A stretch of 64,000 nt of DNA from Streptococcus sp. 29887 (lineage in GTDB: Bacteria > Bacillota > Bacilli > Lactobacillales > Streptococcaceae). How positions within the stretch are numbered: position 1 is the stretch's first letter; the number at the start of each line of letters is the position of its first letter. Below are positions 26,817 through 36,459 of the stretch, in pieces. The stretch is from the NCBI RefSeq assembly GCF_032595075.1, contig NZ_CP118735.1:1702001-1766000 (forward strand), written 5' to 3'. A program made the position numbers and the translations under genes. The notes under the pieces are model-generated. The model searched no databases, was not told where the DNA came from, and was given only the letters and a program-made list of their open reading frames with translations.

Positions 26817-27472
26817 TCTAATTCCTTTTTAACTGTTTTTATTCTTGACCCAAATTCTCTAATGAATAGAAAGGATAGGCCAGCGTAGGCAAAAAATAGC
26901 AGACAAACCAGACCGATTAAAAATGTCAGGTCTGAATAAAAGAGGATAGCAGCTACAAGTAGAAAGACCAGACCAACCATAGCGGTCAAGGACAACATAT
27001 TCCCCAGGCATAAAATTCCTTTTAGGAATAGGTCTTTCAACTGCAAATCAAATCGACTGGCTAACGGGTAGATATAGACCCAAAGTAGCTGACTAAAGAG
27101 CAGGATGGCAATACAGCTTGCACGAAAACTGTCAAATACCATACCAGCCTGTCCCCAAATCAGATATAGATCCAAGAGGCAAAATGTCGTTAACCCTATT
27201 TCTACCAGTGACAAGACAAAACCCTGTTTCCACTGGCGACCAAAATGACCCCAGTAGGTCGACCAGACCTTTACTTTCCCCTCTTCATTCATGTCCCATA
27301 AACTCGCTTGGAGGGCTAGTTTGGCAATTCCCAAGGTAAAAAGAGGAAGACTTGCCAAAACAGTTAAGCCATTTAAGAGCATGAGATCAAAGAGTTTTTC
27401 TACCAGTTGCCATGCTGGATGATTAACATCAAACAAGGACTGAACCAGTGTTCTACCACCCTTTCCTTTCAT
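26813..27472 (-). CDS. YesL-like DUF624 membrane protein
   Basis: 219 aa with about six hydrophobic segments and the opening pattern FDVNHPAWQLVEKLFDLMLLN typical of DUF624. The family occurs in carbohydrate operons next to CUT1 permeases, but its role is not established. Within the nan operon it might assist the transporter. Confidence 0.85.
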   Translation of the reverse strand: MKGKGGRTLVQSLFDVNHPAWQLVEKLFDLMLLNGLTVLASLPLFTLGIAKLALQASLWDMNEEGKVKVWSTYWGHFGRQWKQGFVLSLVEIGLTTFCLLDLYLIWGQAGMVFDSFRASCIAILLFSQLLWVYIYPLASRFDLQLKDLFLKGILCLGNMLSLTAMVGLVFLLVAAILFYSDLTFLIGLVCLLFFAYAGLSFLFIREFGSRIKTVKKELE

Positions 27473-27504
27473 TTACACCTTCCCCTTTCTATTTTAGTTG
27501 AGAA

Positions 27505-27960
27505 CTAATCGTCTAGTAAGACTTTAATGACAAACTTGCGGACAGTCTTTTGTCCACCTGCCCATTGGTTTGGCTGATGAACCTCACCAGGTAGGAAAAT
27601 GGCAAAGTAATTCCCATCAAGTAGGCAATCCACCCATTTTTCACTCGGAACAAAACCGATATCACTTGCTGGATCAAAACCAGTATCTTCTCCAACCAGA
27701 CGACAACCGTAAGAAATTTGTTCCTGTCCACTGATAACAAAATGGATATCTGCGTAGGAACGATGGTATTCAAATTCCTCCTTGAACTCTTCAGAGAGAG
27801 TATTTTCCTGAAGGAAGTAATAGACAGCCTGACCAGCGATTTCATACCTGCCTAGGCCCTGCTCGCGAAAATCACCCTTTTCCAAAACAGCCAAGGCAAG
27901 ATCCAAATTGGGATGTAGTCCCTTATATTGTGAACAATTGTCAATATGATCATAAATCAT
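27505..27960 (-). CDS. nanQ: YhcH/NanQ-family sialic acid anomerase
   Basis: 151 aa beta-barrel of the YhcH/YjgK/YiaL family, with HRSYADIHFVISGQEQI and the metal-binding PGEVHQPN. E. coli NanQ speeds up the alpha/beta equilibrium of free sialic acid. The position between the transporter genes and nanA agrees. Confidence 0.88.
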   Translation of the reverse strand: MIYDHIDNCSQYKGLHPNLDLALAVLEKGDFREQGLGRYEIAGQAVYYFLQENTLSEEFKEEFEYHRSYADIHFVISGQEQISYGCRLVGEDTGFDPASDIGFVPSEKWVDCLLDGNYFAIFLPGEVHQPNQWAGGQKTVRKFVIKVLLDD

Positions 27961-27989
27961 GTATCTTTCTCCACCAACTATCCGAATTC

Positions 27990-28820
27990 TTAGCCTTTAA
28001 CCGCTCCCATGGTGATACCTTGAGTAAAGGATTTTTGGAAGACAAGGAAGACAGTAACGATTGGCACTGCAGCCATAGCAGCTCCCGCCATGATAACACC
28101 ATAGTTGGTTGCCATTTCAGCCTGCATGGTTGCAACACCTAGCGAAATAGTCAAATTCTGACGAGAAGTCAACATAACCAACTGCATGAAGTAGTCATTC
28201 CAAGAGTTGATAAAGGTAAAGATAGCCAAGGCTGCAAAACCTGGTTTGACAATTGGAAAGGCAACATTCCAGAAGGTTGATACTTCTCCACAACCATCAA
28301 TCTTAGCAGATTCCAAGAGCTCTGTCGGAATATTTTCTGAGAATTGCTTCATCAAGAAAACCCCGAATGGCCAGCCAACTAAGGGTAGAATAACCGCCGC
28401 TAAGGTATCATGAATTCCCATAAAGTTGATAATCCGTACCAGAGGCACAAGCACAACCTGCTTAGGAAGAGCCATGGCAGCGATGAAGATTGAGAACAAA
28501 ATCCGCTGTCCATAGAACCGTTTCTTAGCCAAGACATAACCAGCTAGAGAAGAGGTCATACAAACCAAAATCATGGTCGCCAAGGAGATAAAGACTGAGT
28601 TCCATAGCCACTGCAAGGCTGGGTTTTGAACCGTCAACTTGGTAAAGTTTTCCATGGTTGGCTGGGTTGGCCACCACTGAGGCGGAATGACAATTGTATG
28701 AGGTTGTGACTTAAAGGCACCTGTCATAATCCAATAGAAAGGGAATATGAAAAGGATGGTCAACAAGAGCAAGATAATCGTTGAAATAACACCAAAGGGT
28801 GTAATGGTTTTCTTTTTCAT
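27990..28820 (-). CDS. Sialic-acid/sugar ABC transporter permease (MalG-like)
   Basis: 276 aa from MKKKTITPFGV (ATG 28820, SD GGAGGAAG). Six membrane helices and the EAA-loop sequence ESAKIDGCGEVSTFWNVAFPIVKPG. Second permease of a CUT1 importer. No ATPase is encoded in the operon, so a shared MsmK-type ATPase from elsewhere is likely, as in pneumococcal SatABC (inference). Confidence 0.92.
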   Translation of the reverse strand: MKKKTITPFGVISTIILLLLTILFIFPFYWIMTGAFKSQPHTIVIPPQWWPTQPTMENFTKLTVQNPALQWLWNSVFISLATMILVCMTSSLAGYVLAKKRFYGQRILFSIFIAAMALPKQVVLVPLVRIINFMGIHDTLAAVILPLVGWPFGVFLMKQFSENIPTELLESAKIDGCGEVSTFWNVAFPIVKPGFAALAIFTFINSWNDYFMQLVMLTSRQNLTISLGVATMQAEMATNYGVIMAGAAMAAVPIVTVFLVFQKSFTQGITMGAVKG

Positions 28821-28833
28821 AGCTTCCTCCTTT

Positions 28834-29721
28834 CTAGTATTCCACATCATTACCCAAAATCTTGAATTGGGCAAAGGAAATCAGTGCAATCATGACTGCC
28901 AGGAAAACACCCATGGTATTTGCATAACCATACTCAGACAACTTGAAGGCTTTTTCGTACAAGTAGTACATGAGGGTGGAGGTTGAATAGTTAGGTCCAC
29001 CTGAGGTCAAGAGCTGAATAAGGGCAAAACACTGGAAGGAGTTAATGGTTGTAATAACTGCGATATAAAGAGTGGTTGGCAAGAGGCTTGGCCATTTGAT
29101 TTGCCAGAAAACCTGATGTTCGTTGGCACCGTCTACACGCGCAGCTTCTACCAAAGAATTGTCAATATTTCCAAGAGCTGCAATGTAAAGAATAATGGGC
29201 TGACCAACTGAAGTTGTTAAGAGGATAATGATGATGGCCAACAAGGCCCACTGTTTATCCCCTAACCAACTGATATTTTGTTCAATAAGGCCGCCAGATT
29301 TCAAAACAAAGTTCAAGATACCTGACAGGGGATCGTAAATCCATTTCCAAACAACCGTTACAGCAACGGAACCCGTTACAACAGGCAGGAAGAAAACTGC
29401 ACGGTAGAAGGAACGAGCGATGACATTCTTTTCATAGGTCTGCGAAGCGACAAAGACTGAAAAGAAAACAACTACCGGCACTGAACCAACCACGATAATC
29501 AATGTGTTAATCAGAGATTTGATAAAGATCGGATCATTAAACATCCGTACATAGTTATCCAGTCCAACAAAGGTGAAATCTGTCATGGTATAGTTAAAGA
29601 AACTGGTGACAAATCCCATGATCATTGGAGCGAGTACAAAAATGGTGAAGAAAATGAGAATAGGAGCCAAGAAGGTATAGGATACAATGGTTTCCCGCAT
29701 TCTAATCTTATTTATCTGCAC
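28834..29721 (-). CDS. Sialic-acid/sugar ABC transporter permease (MalF-like)
   Basis: 295 aa, GTG start supported by GGAGG eight nt upstream. Six helices and EAA-loop EAARVDGANEHQVFWQIKWP. Partner of the next permease. Confidence 0.92.
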   Translation of the reverse strand: MQINKIRMRETIVSYTFLAPILIFFTIFVLAPMIMGFVTSFFNYTMTDFTFVGLDNYVRMFNDPIFIKSLINTLIIVVGSVPVVVFFSVFVASQTYEKNVIARSFYRAVFFLPVVTGSVAVTVVWKWIYDPLSGILNFVLKSGGLIEQNISWLGDKQWALLAIIIILLTTSVGQPIILYIAALGNIDNSLVEAARVDGANEHQVFWQIKWPSLLPTTLYIAVITTINSFQCFALIQLLTSGGPNYSTSTLMYYLYEKAFKLSEYGYANTMGVFLAVMIALISFAQFKILGNDVEY

Positions 29722-29754
29722 TTAAAACACCTCCAGTCTATTCGGAATCATTCT

Positions 29755-29800
29755 TTATGAAAATCAAAATACCTACTGAAAATATTTTTTTGATTTTCAC
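29755..29800 (-). other. Intercistronic hairpin between binding protein and permeases
   Basis: Minus strand: TGAAAATCAAAA pairs with TTTTGATTTTCA (12 bp) around a loop of about 18 nt. A second small stem (GAAAGG/CCTTTC) lies near 29808-29830. Such hairpins after a binding-protein gene often stabilise the upstream message or reduce read-through, keeping the binding protein in excess. Confidence 0.6.
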
Positions 29801-29875
29801 AAAGCATGAAAGGAAGAGCTCCCTTTCCATATCTTTGTAGTAACTGACAGAGAAAAGGAGCCTCATTCAATTCAT

Positions 29876-31192
29876 TTATTTAATGGTTGCGTTTGCTTGC
29901 TCAGTGAATTCTTTCAAAGCAGCCTCTGCTTCTTTTTCGCCATTTGATACAGCTTGAAGCATTGGGAACCAAAGAGTTCTCATTTCAGCAAATCCGTCAA
30001 TGGTGTTGTAGTATGGTGAGTAGTAGCCAGTCCACTTGTCAATCATAGCCATGCGTTCGTCATCATAGAGAGCACCAAATGATGTACGAACTGGGAAGGC
30101 ACCTGTACGAACAACGTTCTTAGGACCCCATTCTTTGTCATCTGCGATGAACTGGATGAATTTCTTAGACGCTGCTACACGAGCTTCGTCGCCATTGTTG
30201 AAGACTGCAAAGCCGTTTACAAGGTATTCAAGAGCTACTTTACCATCTTCAGATGGGAATGGTACTTCAAGAACTTCTACTTTAGATGCTTCTAACAATT
30301 GTCCTTGGATACCATTTTGAGCAGGACCCCAAAGGATAGTGTAAGAAGTTTGACCATTTGCAAAGTTTTGGATGTCATCGCCACCTGCGTATTGAGAGCC
30401 GTTCATCATGTAGCCGTCTTTAATCCAGCCAGCTGCCTTATCCAAGGCTTTGATCATTTGCTCTGAATCAGTTGTATACTTAGTTACGCCTTCGTCTGTG
30501 ATGCTACCGCTGTAAAGGTTTGCCAAGAAGGCACGAGTACCTTGGTCACCACCTTGACCGTTAGAGAAGAGGGAGCCAGGGTTGTAACCCTTGTCTTTCA
30601 AAGCTTTGATAACTTTTTCAAAGTCGTCTGTTGTCCAGCCATCTTTTACAAGGTCAAGAACACCAGCATCTTTCAACATCGCTTTGTTGAAGGCCATATA
30701 GAATGGAGCTGAGCTGAGTGGGTACATGTAGGCAGTATCACCAGCCTTAGATGCTTGAATGATGTTATCGTTGTTCACATCTTTGACAAATTCATCTGTG
30801 AAGAGATCATTCAATTCAGCCAATTTACCATTTTTTCCGTAGGTGATGATACGGCCTGGTGCATCGAAGAGAACGTCTGGAGCAGTACCTGCTTCAATAG
30901 CAGTCGTGATTTTTTCTGGACCAGATGTAAAGTCAATGGTTTCCAGTTTGACAGTAATGTCTGGGTTAGCTTCCTCAAAAGCAGCAATAATTTTTTGCTC
31001 ATAGGTACCAACACCGTCTTCTGTATTCTCTTGTGTGAATACTGGGAAGGCCCACCAAGTGATTTCTGTCTTACCAGAAGCACTTGATTCAGCTGTTTTT
31101 TCAGCAGTTGTATTACTGCTACCACCACTACATGCTGCAAGTGACAAAACTGCCACACCAGCTAACAATGAATGTATGATTTTTTTCATCAT
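29876..31192 (-). CDS. Sugar-binding lipoprotein of the sialic-acid ABC importer
   Basis: 438 aa. Signal peptide with lipobox SLAAC at C21, then a Ser/Gly/Thr linker and a CUT1-type solute-binding protein ([29 protein letters not shown]). Displays the substrate site on the outer face of the membrane. Context (nanE, nanA, nanK, nanQ) points to sialic acid. ATG at 31189 is an equally good start. First transporter gene after nanE. Confidence 0.92.
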   Translation of the reverse strand: MMKKIIHSLLAGVAVLSLAACSGGSSNTTAEKTAESSASGKTEITWWAFPVFTQENTEDGVGTYEQKIIAAFEEANPDITVKLETIDFTSGPEKITTAIEAGTAPDVLFDAPGRIITYGKNGKLAELNDLFTDEFVKDVNNDNIIQASKAGDTAYMYPLSSAPFYMAFNKAMLKDAGVLDLVKDGWTTDDFEKVIKALKDKGYNPGSLFSNGQGGDQGTRAFLANLYSGSITDEGVTKYTTDSEQMIKALDKAAGWIKDGYMMNGSQYAGGDDIQNFANGQTSYTILWGPAQNGIQGQLLEASKVEVLEVPFPSEDGKVALEYLVNGFAVFNNGDEARVAASKKFIQFIADDKEWGPKNVVRTGAFPVRTSFGALYDDERMAMIDKWTGYYSPYYNTIDGFAEMRTLWFPMLQAVSNGEKEAEAALKEFTEQANATIK

Positions 31193-31243
31193 TCTTCTCC
31201 TTTATTTTTTTGCTTCCCCATATGGGGTTATTAGACTATATAA

Positions 31244-31945
31244 CTATTTTTTCAGAGCCTGGATAAACCGCTCTGCTATTTCCTTAGGACGGGTAATGGC
31301 TCCGCCAACGACGATACCTGCCACACCTAAATCGTGAATGGTTCTAGCTTGATCTGGATAGTGGATTTTTCCTTCTGCGATGACATCAATCCCAGCACGA
31401 CAAAGTCGGTCAACCAGCTCAATATCCGGTCCATCTTCTTGTCGGCTATAGGATGTATAGCCTGATAGGGTCGTTCCAACAAAATCAATACCTGCCTCGT
31501 AGGCTGTCACACCTTCTTCATAGGTGGAAATATCTGCCATGAAGAGTTGATGTGGATATTTTTCCTTGATTTGTTTGATGAAATCAACGATGTCCAGACC
31601 ATCATAACGCTCACGTTTGGTGCAATCCAGGGCAATAACTGCAATGTCTAGCTCAGCTAGCTCGTCCACTTCTCTCATCGTTGCCGTAATGAAAGGCTCC
31701 TGAGGAGGGTAATCTCTCTTGATAATTCCGATAATAGGTAAATCGGTTACTTCCTTGATTTCTTTAATATCTCGAACACTGTTTGCTCGAATACCTACAG
31801 CACCCGCTTCCTGGGCTGCCTTGACCAATAGAGGAATAACTCCGCCTTCTTCACTATATAAAGGCTCACCTGGTAAAGCTTGACAGGAAATAATAATGCC
31901 ATCTTTAATTTGTTCTTTTAAGGCTTCTTTGCTGATGGTAGCCAT
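31244..31945 (-). CDS. nanE: N-acylglucosamine-6-phosphate 2-epimerase
   Basis: 233 aa TIM barrel. [13 protein letters not shown] at the start and the phosphate-binding [10 protein letters not shown] at the end. Converts ManNAc-6-P to GlcNAc-6-P. SD AAAGGAG precedes the ATG. First gene of the operon. Confidence 0.95.
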   Translation of the reverse strand: MATISKEALKEQIKDGIIISCQALPGEPLYSEEGGVIPLLVKAAQEAGAVGIRANSVRDIKEIKEVTDLPIIGIIKRDYPPQEPFITATMREVDELAELDIAVIALDCTKRERYDGLDIVDFIKQIKEKYPHQLFMADISTYEEGVTAYEAGIDFVGTTLSGYTSYSRQEDGPDIELVDRLCRAGIDVIAEGKIHYPDQARTIHDLGVAGIVVGGAITRPKEIAERFIQALKK

Positions 31946-31973
31946 TCATTTCTCCTTTCTATTACCGGATCCG

Positions 31974-32020
31974 AGTTAGCGCTTACATTATTATTATACA
32001 ATATATTGACATCTTTTCAA
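31974..32020 (-). promoter_or_regulatory. nan operon promoter with cre site
   Basis: Minus strand -35 TTGAAA (32015-32020), 16 bp, -10 TATAAT (31993-31998). Directly after the -10, TGTAAGCGCTAACT (31974-31987) fits the cre consensus TGNAANCGNWNNCW at all fixed positions and would cover the transcription start, so CcpA should repress the operon. Confidence 0.85.
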
Positions 32021-32134
32021 CAGACTTTTACATTTAAATTTTAATTTCTGTCTGAAGAAAGAAAAGGGGATTTTTTGAAACTACTTTCTATTTTCTAACT
32101 TTTTTATAAAAATAGTTTCACTTGCTAAAATTGA

Positions 32135-32168
32135 AAAACCAGCCGACTAGTTCGACTGGTTTTTCAAA
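32135..32168 (-). terminator. Terminator of the AhpD-like gene
   Basis: Minus strand: AAAACCAGTCGAA and its imperfect complement ending GGCTGGTTTTT, followed by TC-rich DNA. Confidence 0.75.
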
Positions 32169-32170
32169 TT

Positions 32171-32740
32171 CTATTCTTCATCTTTCAAAGCATAGGGCTG
32201 CAGTTCAGGATTGATTGGGGTGTTAATCAGGTTATTTGCATAGTTACAGAGGGTCGCAAGGCTGACACCTAGCACAACATCCAAGGCATTCTCAGCTGTA
32301 TAGCCAGCTTGGAAAAGTTCTTCTAGTAACTGATCACCAACCTTGCCTTTTTCATGAATGACTGCCAAGGTAAAGCGAGCCAATGTATCCAATTTCGCAT
32401 CTGCCTCAATAGGTGTCCCCTGACGAAGAGCCTGCAAAATCTCATCTGGAATCTTGATTTGTTTGATCGATATAGCAGTATGACCTGCTACACAGAAGCC
32501 ACATCCATTTGCTACGGCCGCTGTGATTTGCACGACTTCACGCTCAGTCGGTGACAGACTATTGCGGCGATTGATACCTCCTACTGTCTGATAGGTTTCC
32601 AAGGCTGTCGGGGAGTTGGCCAAAAGTCCAATCAAGTTGGGAATGTAGCCACCATTATTTTTCTTGACCGTTTCCAGATTTTCTTTCAAATCAGGTCTAA
32701 CAGTGTCCAAGGTATGAATTGGGAAAAATGTTTGTGTCAT
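32171..32740 (-). CDS. AhpD/carboxymuconolactone-decarboxylase-like protein
   Basis: 189 aa from MTQTFFPIHTLD (ATG 32740, GGAG seven nt upstream). Redox motif NGCGFCVAGH as in AhpD, where the CxxC pair and nearby His and Glu carry out alkylhydroperoxidase chemistry. Probably an antioxidant or thiol-dependent enzyme of the cytoplasm. Monocistronic. Confidence 0.85.
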   Translation of the reverse strand: MTQTFFPIHTLDTVRPDLKENLETVKKNNGGYIPNLIGLLANSPTALETYQTVGGINRRNSLSPTEREVVQITAAVANGCGFCVAGHTAISIKQIKIPDEILQALRQGTPIEADAKLDTLARFTLAVIHEKGKVGDQLLEELFQAGYTAENALDVVLGVSLATLCNYANNLINTPINPELQPYALKDEE

Positions 32741-32868
32741 AGGGGTACTCCATTTCATGCTTTTTTTACATCAAGTCATCAATCCTGACTTCCATGATAT
32801 AGCACTATCCTATCATAAAAATAGCCTGTCTGCTAATATATTTTACCTATCACACCCATAAATAAAGG

Positions 32869-33567
32869 CTAATCCATAGGGAGAAGCGCCACTGTCAAGT
32901 CCTCCCACTTATCTACTATCTTGTCTGGGCTGACACTGGTTTCAGGGGCTAAACGCAACCGATGATTAAACCAAATAGCCTGCCAACCACAAGCCTTGGC
33001 ACCTATAACGTCATTCTCAAAGGAATCGCCTACATAGCAAATCTCATCAGAGGTAAGTCCCAAACGTTGCTCCATGACCTTAAAAATCTGCGGATTTGGT
33101 TTAGCTACCCCAAGCTGACCTGAAATTAGAATTAGATCTTGGTCAAACCAATCCAAAAGACCCAAAGTGCGTATCTTCCGCAATTGGTGGCGATGAGGAC
33201 CATTGGTTATGATCCCAAGCGCAAGTCCCCTTTCTTTACAATGGGAAAAAATCGCTGGAAACATAGGACTAAGCTCCAGCTGTCCTTGGAAATAATCATA
33301 ATCAATCTGAATGGTCAAAGCTAGAGCATCCGATACCTGAAATCCAAAATCAGCTAGAGCTGCTTTCATCCGATAGATATGGCTGTCCTTTAAACTCATC
33401 TTGCCAGTCGCTGCTGCTTCAAATACCTGATCTGCATGATGACGAAAGGCTAGATAAAGGGGACCGACTAGCTCATCATCCACCTGCAAATGCCCATTCA
33501 AAGCCTTTTTGAAGGGCTGGATTTGGTCGTACAAGGTATCATCTAAGTCAAAAATCACTGCTTTCAT
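32869..33567 (-). CDS. HAD-superfamily phosphatase, YjjG-like
   Basis: 232 aa. Motif I DLDDTLYDQ with the nucleophilic Asp, motif II ITNGPH, motif III Lys in VAKPNPQIF, motif IV YVGDSFENDV. YjjG-type enzymes dephosphorylate pyrimidine nucleotides and house-clean modified ones. Substrate not determined. Confidence 0.88.
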   Translation of the reverse strand: MKAVIFDLDDTLYDQIQPFKKALNGHLQVDDELVGPLYLAFRHHADQVFEAAATGKMSLKDSHIYRMKAALADFGFQVSDALALTIQIDYDYFQGQLELSPMFPAIFSHCKERGLALGIITNGPHRHQLRKIRTLGLLDWFDQDLILISGQLGVAKPNPQIFKVMEQRLGLTSDEICYVGDSFENDVIGAKACGWQAIWFNHRLRLAPETSVSPDKIVDKWEDLTVALLPMD

Positions 33568-33643
33568 GCTTTGATTATAACAAAAAACCTAGCCCCTTGA
33601 CTAGATTTTCTGTTTTGAATCATTTCCAGATCCCTTCACAGAC

Positions 33644-34582
33644 CTACACACTCTCCTCAGCCGAGGACCAAACACTGACTAACTCTCTTGACAGGTGATT
33701 GACATATAGAAAAGCTACTCCCGCAATCACAAGCGTCGCCAGAATGATCTCCACTTGCAAGACAAATGACAGGAGGGATTGAAGTCCCACCAACTTCCCT
33801 AGGGTCAGTTTTAGGGAAATAGCAGAGCTGATAAACGGAAAAGTAAAGGCTGCAAAGAGAGGACTAAAACCATTTTTGGTCAATCGTCTGAGCGAGAAAA
33901 CCACTGCTAGATAGAAGGATTGGGACAGGATTAACAAAAACACAAGCAAGCGCAAATCTACCTGCTCTGCCAATTGAAGATAGGCAGTTAAAAGCAGGGC
34001 AGTCGGAGCAGCAAAAATAGCCAGCAGGGGAAACTGAGCCTGAACCAATTTAACACGCAGCAAACGATACACAACAACCGGCAACAAGATAGCAAAGGAA
34101 ATTCCCGCAAAAATCAGAGAAAACCATCCCAGTCTAAAAGCTTGATAGACTGGCGCAGTCACCCCAACCATGGCAAAGCCTACATAGACGATAAACCAGC
34201 TTGGAAAAACCAACTCCAACCTTCTTGGACCGATAAACCGATAGGAGAAAAAGACGATATAGGTACCGTAAAGCAAAACCAGAGTCAACCAAATTCCTTT
34301 ACCAATTCCAAAAGGTAGAGGAGAAAGGCTGGCTGTCAGCAATAACAAGCCCATAAAAAGTGTAGCAAAACAAGAAGCAACAATGGGCTGACCTAATTCA
34401 GCCCTTGTTTTTGACCAGACAGCAAAAATTCTGGAAAACAAAATACTATAGCCCAGCAAGGCTAAGGCTTGCAGACTGGGTTTGATAAGGGGATGAACTG
34501 GAGCTAATAGATTGGCCAAAGCTACCATAGCCAGTAGCAGACCTGAAAGGGCTAGGGGGACTTGGACTAAACTTCTTTTCAT
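33644..34582 (-). CDS. TDT-family transporter (TehA/SLAC1-like)
   Basis: 312 aa with about ten hydrophobic segments and few loops, beginning VPLALSGLLLAMVALANLLAP, the usual start of the tellurite-resistance/dicarboxylate transporter family. Related proteins are anion channels or efflux carriers. Substrate unknown. Confidence 0.82.
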   Translation of the reverse strand: MKRSLVQVPLALSGLLLAMVALANLLAPVHPLIKPSLQALALLGYSILFSRIFAVWSKTRAELGQPIVASCFATLFMGLLLLTASLSPLPFGIGKGIWLTLVLLYGTYIVFFSYRFIGPRRLELVFPSWFIVYVGFAMVGVTAPVYQAFRLGWFSLIFAGISFAILLPVVVYRLLRVKLVQAQFPLLAIFAAPTALLLTAYLQLAEQVDLRLLVFLLILSQSFYLAVVFSLRRLTKNGFSPLFAAFTFPFISSAISLKLTLGKLVGLQSLLSFVLQVEIILATLVIAGVAFLYVNHLSRELVSVWSSAEESV

Positions 34583-34719
34583 ATTGGACCTCCATGATAG
34601 ATATGGTGACTGATTGTAACAAGTTTAAACGAGTTACCCCTATCCTATCAGAAAAATAAAGCTCTTACTAATATATATTACTTATCCATCCTATAAAAAA
34701 TGACTATACTCCCCTTCTC

Positions 34720-36459
34720 CTACACCCTAGCCTGTATCTCATGCATCTGTGCATAAACACCGCCTTGTTCAATCAAGTCCTCATGTCTGCCACGCTCAAT
34801 AATGCGACCTTGGTCCAGGACTAAAATCTGGTCTGCATTTTGAATGGTGGACAGGCGATGGGCGATGATAAAGGTTGTCCGACCTTCCTTGACCACTTCC
34901 ATTGCGTGCTGGATAATTTCTTCCGTTTCCGTATCGATATGGGAAGTCGCCTCATCCAAAATCAAGATTTTGGGATTGGAGTAAAGGGTGCGGGCAAAAG
35001 CAATTAGCTGGCGTTCCCCACTAGAGAAGGTTGACCCCTTTTCAAATACTGGTTCATCGATACCTTGTTCCAAGCGAGCAAGCATTGGACCTGCCCCAAC
35101 TTTTTCCAGGGCTTCTATAACTGCCGGTCTATCCATCTTCTCCTTATCCATAGCCACGTTGCTAGCGATGGTCCCAGTGAAGAGATAGGGATCCTGAAGG
35201 ACAATCCCCATGTGACTGCGCAGGCTCTCACGAGAATATTCACGGATGTTTTTCCTATCAATCAAAACCTGACCCTCCTGAGGATCATAGAAACGGTAGA
35301 GGAGGTTCATAATGGAGGACTTGCCTGATCCTGTGTGGCCCACCAGAGCAATGGTTTCTCCCTTGTCAGCCTGAATGGAGATGTCCTTGAGAATAGGCTT
35401 GCCAACTTCGTAGGCAAAGGTCACTTGGTCAAAGACCACCTGACCGTCTGTCACCGTCAATTCAGCACTACTATCGGGCTCCGTTTCTTCTTCCAGCAAG
35501 CCCATCAACCTCTTACCTGTTTCAATCGACCGAAGGAGATTGGGAAACTGCTTGACCAAGGCACCAAGGGACACAAAAATCCCTTCAATATAATCAATAT
35601 ACACAAATAATTTACCCGGTGACAAGCTCGATTGACCTTGTAAGAATTGATAGCCAATAATGGTTAAAATCCCTGTCACAACCAGAAATTTCAGAAACTC
35701 CGTCAAGGTCCATGTCGAGCAGGATTGGGCCCAGATAATCTGGTTATCTGCAAGGCGCATCTTATCTGCTGTCGCTTCAAACTCAGCTAGCACTCTCTCT
35801 TCCTGACCATAGAGCTGGATCAAACTAGCACCATTCATGGTTTCATTGACCTGAGTATTGACCTCACTTCGAGCATCGTAAAAATCCTTCATAGGCTTAT
35901 CGGTCAACTTTTTATAGATAAATTGAATACCGATAAAGACTGGAATTAGTAGCAAGAGAGCAAAACCTAGACTAGGATTGATGTAGAAAACAATCCCGTA
36001 GGTAAGAAGCAAGCGAATAAAACTATTAAAGACATTAACAAGAGTACCGTAAAACTGATTGCGCAAGGTTTCAGTATCGTTAACAATACGAGTGGCAATC
36101 TTCCCGGCAGGTTTGTCATCAAAATAAGAAATGGGCAAGTGCTGCATAACATCATAGGCCTGATTGCGCAAATACTCTGCTATCCTATTGGCAGAGTGCA
36201 TTAAGATCCGCATGGAAAGGTAATAGCCAAGTGCACCCAAGAAAATCATGGCCACATATTGACTTGCCATCTGCAAGAAAAGGGATTCTTGGAAGGGTTG
36301 GCCTTCACTCAAGGCCCTTAAAGGTCCATCAATGGCTTTTTGAATAATGAGAGGTGCAAAACGCAAGAGGCTAGAAGCTGCTAAGTAACAGATAACAGCA
36401 AACGTAAAGAGCCACTTAACGCGACCAATTTGCTTCACTAAAAATCCTAAAACCTTCAT
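34720..36459 (-). CDS. Heterodimeric ABC multidrug exporter, subunit with consensus catalytic site
   Basis: 579 aa. Six-helix membrane domain to about residue 320, then the ATPase: Walker A GHTGSGKSS, signature FSSGERQ, Walker B ILILDEATS with the catalytic Glu, and H-loop AHRLST. The start codon shares one base with the stop of the upstream half-transporter (TAATG). Of the BmrCD/EfrAB/PatAB kind. S. suis SatAB, which exports fluoroquinolones, is such a pair, but I cannot say whether this is satAB. Confidence 0.92.
   Translation of the reverse strand: MKVLGFLVKQIGRVKWLFTFAVICYLAASSLLRFAPLIIQKAIDGPLRALSEGQPFQESLFLQMASQYVAMIFLGALGYYLSMRILMHSANRIAEYLRNQAYDVMQHLPISYFDDKPAGKIATRIVNDTETLRNQFYGTLVNVFNSFIRLLLTYGIVFYINPSLGFALLLLIPVFIGIQFIYKKLTDKPMKDFYDARSEVNTQVNETMNGASLIQLYGQEERVLAEFEATADKMRLADNQIIWAQSCSTWTLTEFLKFLVVTGILTIIGYQFLQGQSSLSPGKLFVYIDYIEGIFVSLGALVKQFPNLLRSIETGKRLMGLLEEETEPDSSAELTVTDGQVVFDQVTFAYEVGKPILKDISIQADKGETIALVGHTGSGKSSIMNLLYRFYDPQEGQVLIDRKNIREYSRESLRSHMGIVLQDPYLFTGTIASNVAMDKEKMDRPAVIEALEKVGAGPMLARLEQGIDEPVFEKGSTFSSGERQLIAFARTLYSNPKILILDEATSHIDTETEEIIQHAMEVVKEGRTTFIIAHRLSTIQNADQILVLDQGRIIERGRHEDLIEQGGVYAQMHEIQARV

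Noticed and set aside
9670..34582. TehB and the TDT (TehA-like) transporter as one tellurite-resistance system
   Set aside because: They are about 23 kb apart in unrelated contexts; nothing links them.
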